From Smithella sp. (GTDB taxonomy: Bacteria; Desulfobacterota; Syntrophia; Syntrophales; Smithellaceae), in assembly GCA_018056685.1 (NCBI GenBank), contig JAGPFC010000007.1, positions 62,001 to 126,000 of the forward strand: a DNA stretch of 64,000 nucleotides, given 5' to 3'. Positions 1 to 7,299 of the stretch are shown here, piece after piece (the stretch's first letter is position 1; every line of letters starts with the position of its first letter). Below the pieces are notes generated by a model. It was given only the letters and a program-made list of their open reading frames with translations. It was not told the DNA's origin and ran no database searches. The position numbers and the translations under genes were made by a program.

Positions 1-142
1 CCTCTATGGAGGAAGTGTGACGAAAGATAATATCGGCGATTTAATCGCGATGGACGATATTGACGGCGCGCTGGTCGGCGGCGCGTCCTTAAAAGCTGAT
101 GGTTTTCTGGGCATCATTCAGAATATTGCAGGCAAAAAATAG
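1..142 (+). CDS. tpiA: Triosephosphate isomerase, C-terminal end (partial)
   Basis: The window opens inside a reading frame (codons from base 2, stop TAG at 140-142) that encodes about 46 residues. It contains YGGSV followed by [10 protein letters not shown], the phosphate-binding loop and last strand-loop of triosephosphate isomerase, the glycolytic enzyme interconverting dihydroxyacetone phosphate and glyceraldehyde 3-phosphate. The 5' part lies outside the window. The motif match is strong despite the short length. Confidence 0.88.
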   Translation, partial: LYGGSVTKDNIGDLIAMDDIDGALVGGASLKADGFLGIIQNIAGKK

Positions 143-235
143 ATCTTTGTCAGCCGTGTTTTACGTTGAACAGTCAAAATTTCGTTGACATAAAAAACAC
201 ATTAAAAAAAGTTTAAAAGCCCAAGAGATGTAACG

Positions 236-2032
236 ATGAATACCTTAGACCTTTTCAAATCATGGCATCAACTGATGACGCAAACATCGGACTTTGCCTG
301 TAATAAGAAAATTAAGGACGAGGCTCCGGTCGAACCGTTTGGCGCGCTGGCTTCATGGGTTGATCTGGGCACCAGGCTGTCGCATTTAACCTGGGCACGA
401 TTTTCCGAGGACGCCTGGGATTATTCCATCGACTTCTGGCAGCGTTGTATTCTTTTTATGGATACCATGCGTCAGCGCGGCAACAACATGCTGGAGCATT
501 ATCAGCAGGGCATGCCGCCGTTGCTGGACTATAACTATGAGGTTGTGCTGGACGCGAGCCAATTTCCCCGCCCGGTCAACTATGCTTTGCTTTACATCAG
601 ACATCCCGAAGGAAAAGAACCTAAGCCGGGTAAAAGACCGATTCTGGTCATCGATCCCCGAGCCGGTCACGGACCGGGTATCGGCGGATTTAAAAAGGAC
701 TCGGAAGTCGGTATGGCGCTGGCTGAAGGCCATCCGGTTTACTTCGCCTCCTTTACGCCCGAACCCTTTCCGGATCAGACCATGGAGGATGTCGAACAGG
801 CGGAGATCCGTTTCCTGGAAGAGATAAAGAAACGCCATCCCGACAGAGATTTTCCCATGGTTTACGGAAATTGCCAGGCGGGCTGGGCGGTGGCCATGCT
901 TGGAGCCGACCGTCCTGATGTAACGGGACCGATTGTCATCAACGGCGCGCCCATGTCCTACTGGGCCGGCGGCGACGGCATCAACCCCATGCGCCTGAGC
1001 GGCGGACTGACCGGCGGCGCCTGGGCAACCAGCTTTATGTGTGATCTTGGCGGAGGGCTGTTTGACGGCGCTTACCTTGTCGATAACTTTGAACGGCTCA
1101 ATCCGGCCAACACGCTCTGGAAAAAAGACTACAACCTGTTTTCTAAAATTGACACCGAACAGGAACGATATCTCGAATTTGAACGCTGGTGGACCGGTTT
1201 TTATCTCCTCAATGAAGAAGAAATTCTCTGGATTGTCAGAAACCTTTTCATTGGAAACAAACTGGAGAAAGGCGTCCTGGATATCGGCCACAATCACCGG
1301 ATTGACCTGAGAAATATGAAAGATCCTCTGGTAATTTTTGCCTCCCGTGGCGACAATATCACGCCACCGCAACAGGCCCTGCACTGGATATCGGAAGTGT
1401 ATCCGACAACGGATGATCTGGTCAAGGCCGGTCAGCGGATCATCTACCTGCTGCACGGTCACATCGGCCACCTTGGCATTTTTGTTTCCGCTTCTGTAGC
1501 CCGCCGTGAACACCACGCGATTATCGAACATATCGAACGGATGCAAAAACTCAAGCCGGGATTGTACGAAATGATTATCGAAGGAGAGACCGGCGAACAC
1601 GACCCGCTAAAAGAGCAGTTCCGTGTCCGCTTTGAGAAAAGAGAAATCAGGGATGTCACCTGTCCGATTCCAAAGTCTGAATTCGATAAGATGAACCGTC
1701 TGTCGGTGGCAAACGAAAATCTTTATCTTGCCTTTGGCCGGCCGCTGGTCAAGTCGCTGATTCGTCATCCGCAGCAGGCCGCCGCTTTGCGCTGGCTGCA
1801 TCCGGCACGTTTCAGCCGTTATGTCTGGTCGGATCAGGTGATGCCCGGGATGAAGATCTTTGAATCATGGGCCGCGTGGATAAAGGACAATCGCAGCATG
1901 GCCGCTGAATCGAATACCTTCAGTTACATTGAACGGCGCAGATCAGAGAACATTGAGACGTTTCTGGACGCTTTTCGCGACATACGGGACACGTGGATTG
2001 AGGTTATCTTCGAAGCAATTTACCGTGAATAA
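236..2032 (+). CDS. DUF3141 alpha/beta-hydrolase-like protein
   Basis: A 598-residue soluble protein resembling the DUF3141 family, annotated as related to poly(3-hydroxyalkanoate) synthases. The alpha/beta-hydrolase core is recognisable: a nucleophile elbow GNCQAGW near residue 213 has Cys in place of Ser, as in PhaC, and a late His lies in LLHGHIGHLG near residue 410. No signal peptide or membrane segment is visible. Family members are often longer (about 700 or more residues), so the C-terminal part may be short here. The ATG at 236 follows a weak GAGATG stretch. Substrate is unknown; PHA synthesis should not be assumed because no phasin, PhaA or PhaB neighbours are present. Confidence 0.75.
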   Translation: MNTLDLFKSWHQLMTQTSDFACNKKIKDEAPVEPFGALASWVDLGTRLSHLTWARFSEDAWDYSIDFWQRCILFMDTMRQRGNNMLEHYQQGMPPLLDYNYEVVLDASQFPRPVNYALLYIRHPEGKEPKPGKRPILVIDPRAGHGPGIGGFKKDSEVGMALAEGHPVYFASFTPEPFPDQTMEDVEQAEIRFLEEIKKRHPDRDFPMVYGNCQAGWAVAMLGADRPDVTGPIVINGAPMSYWAGGDGINPMRLSGGLTGGAWATSFMCDLGGGLFDGAYLVDNFERLNPANTLWKKDYNLFSKIDTEQERYLEFERWWTGFYLLNEEEILWIVRNLFIGNKLEKGVLDIGHNHRIDLRNMKDPLVIFASRGDNITPPQQALHWISEVYPTTDDLVKAGQRIIYLLHGHIGHLGIFVSASVARREHHAIIEHIERMQKLKPGLYEMIIEGETGEHDPLKEQFRVRFEKREIRDVTCPIPKSEFDKMNRLSVANENLYLAFGRPLVKSLIRHPQQAAALRWLHPARFSRYVWSDQVMPGMKIFESWAAWIKDNRSMAAESNTFSYIERRRSENIETFLDAFRDIRDTWIEVIFEAIYRE

Positions 2033-2117
2033 AAACGATTCCACGGGGATCAAACGGGCGATAAACAGAGACAGGAAACCGTACTGATGGTGATCCGATT
2101 ATCCTGAATCTTTCCTT

Positions 2118-3080
2118 ATGAAAACAATTCAAGATACAAGTCCGGTGTTTATGCCCGAAATTATCATTTCCGTTCTTCTGGTTCTGACGCTATTTTACTC
2201 TGTCGCCACAAGCGCCACGGCAGCCGACTGGTTGAATCAGGCCCAGGCATTATGGAATGATGATCAGGGCAGATTTACTGATCCCCAAAAAGCCATTGAA
2301 TATCTGAACAACGCCATTCAAATGCAACCGAATAATGCCTCTGCCTACAACAGCAGGGGGAATGCTTATGCCGACCTCCGTCAGTACCGGCGTGCCATCG
2401 AAGATTATAATCAGGCCATTCGCCTGAAACCGGATCATGCGTACGCCTTCATCAACCGGGGTGACGCGTATTACGGTCTGGGCCTGTATCGGCGTACCAT
2501 TGAGGACTGCACGGAAGCGCTGCGCCGGAAACCGGACAGTCCGCTTGCCTTCAGCAATAGAGGGAAAGCATACGCGCGATTGAAAAACTACGCATCGGCC
2601 ATCAAAGATTTTAACGAAGCCCTCCGCCTGAAACCGGATTATGTCAATGCTTACAACAACCGGGCTTTTGCCTATTTATTGCAGGGCAATCACCCTCTCG
2701 GTTGCTCTGACGCGCAGAAAGCATGTGATCTGGGACTTTGTAACGTTCTGAAATGGGCGAAAAGCAAGGGAAAGTGCGAGCAGGAGAAACCCGGACAACC
2801 GGCCAAAGAAGAAGAAAAATTTTCTCCTAACCACGTGCCCGTTCCCATCATCCCGGAAAAGAAAACGCCTCTGCCGCTGAAAAATTTTACGTCTCCTGCG
2901 ACAGAAGAACAAAGCCCCCGGGAACTAAAAAAAATTAAAGGGATTGAGTTATTCAACGGAAAGATCATCGAAGGGCAGATCATCAGCCTGAATTCAGACG
3001 AGGTAAAAATCCGCACCAAAGACGGAGAGATTTTATTTTTTTCATTCCCAAAAGAAGTTTACAGGTTCATCAAGGATTAG
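2118..3080 (+). CDS. Exported TPR-repeat protein
   Basis: A 320-residue protein with an N-terminal hydrophobic segment (about residues 13-35, ending ATA-A) that reads as a signal peptide or anchor. Four or five tetratricopeptide repeats follow (about residues 39-190), with the typical AYxNRGxAYxxLxxYxxAIxDYxxAIxLKP pattern. A low-complexity Pro/Glu/Lys linker (about 220-275) leads to a C-terminal beta-rich segment (ELFNGKIIEGQI) resembling short domains that follow TPR arrays in deltaproteobacterial exported proteins. It is probably a periplasmic protein-interaction scaffold; the partner is unknown. The start has little Shine-Dalgarno support. The gene converges on the regulator at 3092. Confidence 0.75.
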   Translation: MKTIQDTSPVFMPEIIISVLLVLTLFYSVATSATAADWLNQAQALWNDDQGRFTDPQKAIEYLNNAIQMQPNNASAYNSRGNAYADLRQYRRAIEDYNQAIRLKPDHAYAFINRGDAYYGLGLYRRTIEDCTEALRRKPDSPLAFSNRGKAYARLKNYASAIKDFNEALRLKPDYVNAYNNRAFAYLLQGNHPLGCSDAQKACDLGLCNVLKWAKSKGKCEQEKPGQPAKEEEKFSPNHVPVPIIPEKKTPLPLKNFTSPATEEQSPRELKKIKGIELFNGKIIEGQIISLNSDEVKIRTKDGEILFFSFPKEVYRFIKD

Positions 3081-3091
3081 AGAGTAAAAAA

Positions 3092-3973
3092 TCAGCGCAG
3101 GTTTAAAAATTTGGGGAAAAGTTCACGGCGGCTGTGAACACCGATAATTTGAAAAATTTCCTTTAAGTGATCTTTAATCGTATATGGACTTAGAGAAAGC
3201 TTCCGGGCAATTTCATCATTGGAATATCCGGTAGCTGCCATTACGGCAATTTCCCGCTTCCGGGGCGTCAAGTCGTATTGCTTGACGATTTCTTTGATGT
3301 ATATCTTATCGGGTAATCGTTCCATGATGATGAGATTTAAAGGAGAATCGTTATGACTGGAAACCATTCTCACCTGATAATATCGCGAGTGAACGCATAC
3401 CGATAAGGATTCTTTTCTCATCAAACCGGGCAATAAATGATTGAGCGGATATTTTTCGAAAAACAATCTCGCTTCGTTATTCATGTAAAATATCGAGGGG
3501 TTTTTCGTTTCCACACCACTTAAGAAAACGACACCGGCGTCCTTTATCGAATCCAGTGTTCGGGCCAAGATATCAGACCGCAGAGCTTTTTTGTTTCCAT
3601 AAAATTGCGGAATGTCGGTCGTATCTACCACGCGTAAAACAGTCTTGCCTATCTTCATTAATTTCATGTTAACCAACGGGTAACGGAATTCATCGTTCTT
3701 TGCTATGACTCTGACCTTAACATTCCGGACGTATGCTCTGTCTTGTAACTGATTTAAAGCATTCATCAGGTCTTCAGGAGTGATCAATCCGATTTCCAGA
3801 GGATTTTTATCAATGATCTGATGTCGTTTTCGTCCAAAATATTCTTCAAATGCCTTGTTGACTTCCACATAGACATTATCCTCGGTTCTAATGAGCGCCA
3901 TGGGATTTGGCGCCTGATAAAATATTTTTTTAAAAAAGTTATCTTGTGATGAGCTGCTGATGAGTTTGTTCAT
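3092..3973 (-). CDS. PAS-domain LuxR-type transcriptional regulator
   Basis: A 293-residue protein. Residues about 15-80 form a PAS fold (FYQAPNPMALIRTEDNVYVEVN, then EYFGR). A middle PAS-like region spans about 130-210. The C-terminus (about 230-290) is a LuxR/NarL helix-turn-helix, LTPRKREIAVMAATGYSNDEIA followed by IKDHLKEIF. There is no receiver domain, so the signal is probably sensed by PAS. It lies just upstream, on the same strand, of a second PAS-LuxR gene ending at 4122 but is only distantly similar to it. Ligand and targets are unknown. Confidence 0.82.
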   Translation of the reverse strand: MNKLISSSSQDNFFKKIFYQAPNPMALIRTEDNVYVEVNKAFEEYFGRKRHQIIDKNPLEIGLITPEDLMNALNQLQDRAYVRNVKVRVIAKNDEFRYPLVNMKLMKIGKTVLRVVDTTDIPQFYGNKKALRSDILARTLDSIKDAGVVFLSGVETKNPSIFYMNNEARLFFEKYPLNHLLPGLMRKESLSVCVHSRYYQVRMVSSHNDSPLNLIIMERLPDKIYIKEIVKQYDLTPRKREIAVMAATGYSNDEIARKLSLSPYTIKDHLKEIFQIIGVHSRRELFPKFLNLR

Positions 3974-4121
3974 TAATTCAGACTTATTGATGATATTTGA
4001 AACAGTAGCTTAAATCCATGATGGATCTAAGTTATTTATCCTATTTTGCATAAATGGTCTCACATTTCAATATTTTTAGTTATTGAAATAATACGCTTAC
4101 AATATGTATGTTATATACTTA

Positions 4122-5405
4122 TTATTTTAAGGAAAGGATATGGCTGCGAAGATTAATTTTAGCATTGATCAGGTTTAGTTTTTTCCTGATGTTATTGCGG
4201 TGCGTCTCAACTGTTTTTGCTGATGAGTTGAGTATGTCTGCAATTTCTTTTGTTTTCCTCCCCTGTTTAATCAGATCAACAATCTGAATTTCCTGCGGGG
4301 TCAGGTTCCCGTATGAAGATTTAAAGTCTCTCATGAATGGCGACGTAACATCGTTGAGATTTTTTTCCAGAATACTTAAATAATTTTTATGACGGTTATC
4401 GAGACCGGCATTTTTGAGTTTATGCAAATAGGGCATGACAAGATCATTGATGTTGGTCTGCAATTTCTCCTCAAAGTTTTTACGATCAACTTCTTTTTGA
4501 TTCATGAGCACTCGCAGTGCTATGTTGGCATCTTCCAGAATTTCAGCCTTATTCTTAAGCTCTTTCGCAATCCGTTTCTGTTCGGTAATGTCAATTCCCG
4601 TGCCTACAGAGCATGGCTTGTTTTTATAATAGAATAGTTTTGAGCTGAAGAAAAAGGTTTTCACCGTGCCGTCTTTCATCACGACATCTGCTTCCGACCT
4701 ATTTTCACCGAAAAGAAAAGTCTTTTTTGTGTCTTCGACAACGATACGTCTATCCGCTTCACGATGAAAATTCAGAATAGTCATCTTCTGAAGTTCTTGT
4801 GCCGAATAGCCGGTGATTTTCAGAAGATTATCATTCCAGCGGAGAAATCTGAATTCATCATCCAAGATGTAAAACAATCCCGGCAGGCTGTTGATGATCG
4901 TATTACTCAGATCCCGTTCTTCGATGAGGGAATCCTGTGCTTTTTTGAGGGCGGTGATATCCGTCACCATTAAAAAAATGAATTGTTCATTGCCAATCGT
5001 TAACAATTCTCCGGAGTCAAGGCAAGTACGTATCGTACCGTCCTTCATCCGGTGGTTCACCTCCTGATTACGGCATATTCCTTCTTTACGCAGAATCTTG
5101 ACAAATTTTTCACGTTCATTCCCCTGCCACAATTTTAACTGCTTCATCGTCTTACCAATAGTTTCTTCTCTGGAAAAGCCGGATCGTTGACAAAAGGTAT
5201 CGCTGACATCATAAATCAACCCGTCTTTCAACCTCGAAACAACAATCGTATAGGGAGACAAACGAAAGAGTGCACGATAGATGTGGCCGGGAGCGAAAGG
5301 AATTTGTTCCGTGCCATAATCCGGTAAAAGACCTTCTAATCCCTTAATCCTTTTTTTGATGGTCCTGTTTTCTATGATGAGTTGATCAGTCCCTGCTTTT
5401 TTCAA
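4122..5405 (-). CDS. Double-PAS LuxR-type regulator (paralogue of 44356-45639)
   Basis: A 427-residue cytoplasmic regulator. An N-terminal coiled-coil-prone stretch is followed by PAS 1 (about 45-160, YTIVVSRLKDGLIYDVSDTFC), PAS 2 (about 170-285, LPGLFYILDDEFRFLRWNDNLLKITGY shortened by PAC) and a LuxR HTH at the C-terminus (LTPQEIQIVDLIKQGRKTKEIA). It is the same length as, and colinear with, the protein encoded at 44356-45639 inside the biosynthetic locus, and even the 3' flanks share an AATAATAAGTAT stretch. The two are therefore duplicates. It is a likely one-component sensor; a link to control of the distant locus is inference only. Confidence 0.85.
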   Translation of the reverse strand: MKKAGTDQLIIENRTIKKRIKGLEGLLPDYGTEQIPFAPGHIYRALFRLSPYTIVVSRLKDGLIYDVSDTFCQRSGFSREETIGKTMKQLKLWQGNEREKFVKILRKEGICRNQEVNHRMKDGTIRTCLDSGELLTIGNEQFIFLMVTDITALKKAQDSLIEERDLSNTIINSLPGLFYILDDEFRFLRWNDNLLKITGYSAQELQKMTILNFHREADRRIVVEDTKKTFLFGENRSEADVVMKDGTVKTFFFSSKLFYYKNKPCSVGTGIDITEQKRIAKELKNKAEILEDANIALRVLMNQKEVDRKNFEEKLQTNINDLVMPYLHKLKNAGLDNRHKNYLSILEKNLNDVTSPFMRDFKSSYGNLTPQEIQIVDLIKQGRKTKEIADILNSSAKTVETHRNNIRKKLNLINAKINLRSHILSLK

Positions 5406-5605
5406 GAATCTTTCCTTTTTTTTTTACAACGCTTCTGTCTTGAAAAAGGTACGCCCGATTGCTGTATCAGGAATAAACCTTTCAGATCATGGTTGAGTGT
5501 AGCATATCGACCATAAGTATTTTCATACCAATTTCTTTCCCTGCTCATGTGCTGTTCTTATTGAAAAAAGACGCGCCATGACGTTGACTTGTCCTGATTC
5601 TAAAA

Positions 5606-5701
5606 TCCCGGGAGAGTAAAGTGTCGCACTGCAATTTTTAAAAAATTGGGGAGAGGGCACGCTCTCACTTTTACTCTTCCCGAGAAGAAACTCCCCCGGG
5701 A
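5606..5701. repeat. Long imperfect inverted-repeat element
   Basis: In the 454-base intergenic space between divergent genes, nested complementary arms can be paired: TCCCGGGAG (5606-5614) with CTCCCCCGGGA (5691-5701), GGGAGAGTAAAGTG (5610-5623) with CACTTTTACTCTTCCC (5666-5681), and an inner GAGAG/CTCTC hairpin near 5651-5666. Such a layered palindrome is typical of small non-coding mobile elements or structured RNA leaders. A related element with similar outer arms lies at 45753-45866. No open reading frame is convincing here. Confidence 0.55.
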
Positions 5702-5734
5702 TGATAAATTTTATCCGTATGCAAACTGAAATGC

Positions 5735-5757
5735 AATCCCCCGAAAGGGGGATTTTT
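5735..5757 (+). terminator. Stem-loop with T-run
   Basis: AATCCCCC-GAAA-GGGGGATT forms a perfect 8-bp stem with a GAAA tetraloop, followed by a run of T on the + strand. It has the form of an intrinsic terminator, but no + strand gene ends nearby, so it may belong to the leader of the transporter gene at 5860 or to the structured element just upstream. Confidence 0.5.
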
Positions 5758-5859
5758 ACACCATAAATTTTGTGAATGGTAAATGGATGGCCGGACATCC
5801 CGGTTATTTATCATTAAAATTAATATTAACATCAGATGGATAATTGTATATAGTTTGCC

Positions 5860-7194
5860 ATGGCACAAATCAAAAGGGCTTCCAAAAAAGAACTGTTCGG
5901 ATGGGCAATGTTTGATTTTGCCAATTCATCCTATACGACCGTCATTATTACTGTCGTTTTCTGCATTATCTTTCCCCGGATTATTGTCGGTGACGGCCCC
6001 GAATACCGTATCGGCAACCTTCTCTGGAGCGTCGCCCTGTCCATCAGCTATCTGGTGGTGCTGTTTTCTGCGCCGCTCTTTGGCGCGATCATGGATTATG
6101 CCGGAGCAAAAAAGAAATTTCTCCTCGGCAGTTATCTGCTGACGGTCGTAGCCACGGCGGCTCTGTATTTCGTCAGCCCCGGAGACATCATATTGGGAAT
6201 GCTGCTGATCATTCTTTCGAATACCGGTTTTTCCTACAGCGAAGCTTTTGTTTCCAGTTTTCTGCCGGGCCTTGGCCCGCCGGAGGATCTGGGTAAAATT
6301 TCCGGCTATGCCTGGGGGCTGGGTTACTTCGGCGGTCTGCTCTCCGCGGCCATCGTGATATTCGGCTTGCAGGGCAGCGTTTACACGGTCGATAATTTTC
6401 ACAATCTGCGGCTGGTAGGACCGGTCACCGGATTGTTTTTTCTGATAGCGGCGCTTCCCACTTTTTTATGGGTCAAAGACCGCACGGTTCCCCGGCCTTT
6501 GCCCGCCAATCAAAATTATTTCACCACCGGCTGGAAAAGGCTGAAGAAGACTTTTCGGGATCTGCGTGATTACCGCGATTTGATGATTCTTCTGGCGTCG
6601 TTCTTTTTTGCCTATTCCGGTCTTTCCATTGTCATCGCCTTCGCTTTCATTTATGGGGATCAAATCGTCAAATGGTCCGCAACGACGCAGATCTTAATGT
6701 TTGTGATAACGCAGTTTACGGCGGCGGGAGGAGCGCTGTTTTTCGGTTTCATTCAGGACAAATGGAAAGCAAAGCAGACTTTCATCCTGACGCTTTTCAT
6801 CTGGCTGATTACCGTAAGTTTGATTTATGGCATCAATGATGTGACCGCGCTCGTCAATACGTGGACGGGCGCCTTCTGGCGGGCGGAACATATTTTTCTG
6901 GTCATCGGTTCGATTGCCGGGCTGGGGCTGGGGTCAACACAGTCCTTGTGCCGCGCGATGGTGGGGCTTTTTTCACCGGATACCAAGTCCGGTGAATTTT
7001 TCGGCCTGTGGAGTTTTACCGGCCGGCTGTCCGCGATTTTCGGGCTGACGGGTCTGGGATTCCTGCAGACGGTTTTCGGTCTGCAAAAGGCAATCCTTAT
7101 CTGTTCGTTCTTTTTCCTGATCTCTGCCCTCATCGTCTTTTTTGTCGACGAGGAAAGAGGCAAAAGGGTCGCGCTCGAACATGCCGGGGAATAA
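5860..7194 (+). CDS. UMF1-family MFS transporter (Atg22-like)
   Basis: A 444-residue polytopic membrane protein with about twelve hydrophobic segments. The N-terminus FGWAMFDFANSSYTTVIITVVF is characteristic of the UMF1/Atg22-like branch of the major facilitator superfamily, and DYAGAKKK after the second segment corresponds to the MFS loop 2-3 motif. Members are predicted effluxers, in fungi of amino acids from vacuoles; the bacterial substrate is unknown. The gene precedes the acyl-AMP ligase fusion by 105 bases on the same strand and could be co-transcribed. Confidence 0.85.
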   Translation: MAQIKRASKKELFGWAMFDFANSSYTTVIITVVFCIIFPRIIVGDGPEYRIGNLLWSVALSISYLVVLFSAPLFGAIMDYAGAKKKFLLGSYLLTVVATAALYFVSPGDIILGMLLIILSNTGFSYSEAFVSSFLPGLGPPEDLGKISGYAWGLGYFGGLLSAAIVIFGLQGSVYTVDNFHNLRLVGPVTGLFFLIAALPTFLWVKDRTVPRPLPANQNYFTTGWKRLKKTFRDLRDYRDLMILLASFFFAYSGLSIVIAFAFIYGDQIVKWSATTQILMFVITQFTAAGGALFFGFIQDKWKAKQTFILTLFIWLITVSLIYGINDVTALVNTWTGAFWRAEHIFLVIGSIAGLGLGSTQSLCRAMVGLFSPDTKSGEFFGLWSFTGRLSAIFGLTGLGFLQTVFGLQKAILICSFFFLISALIVFFVDEERGKRVALEHAGE

Positions 7195-7299
7195 TCGGAA
7201 ACGTATTTTAAAAAACAAATCCAAAGATTTTCGGCAACAACACCACGTGTTGGAAAAGGTTGAATCCGTCATTATATTAACAAAGAAGAAGGCAGACTG

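Noticed and set aside
386..1600. Long open frame of 404 codons antisense to the DUF3141 gene
   Set aside because: It is fully inside a well-supported gene on the other strand, has no recognisable domain and no ribosome-binding site.
236..2032. Polyhydroxyalkanoate synthase
   Set aside because: The Cys-containing elbow resembles PhaC, but the overall sequence matches DUF3141 and no other PHA genes are present.
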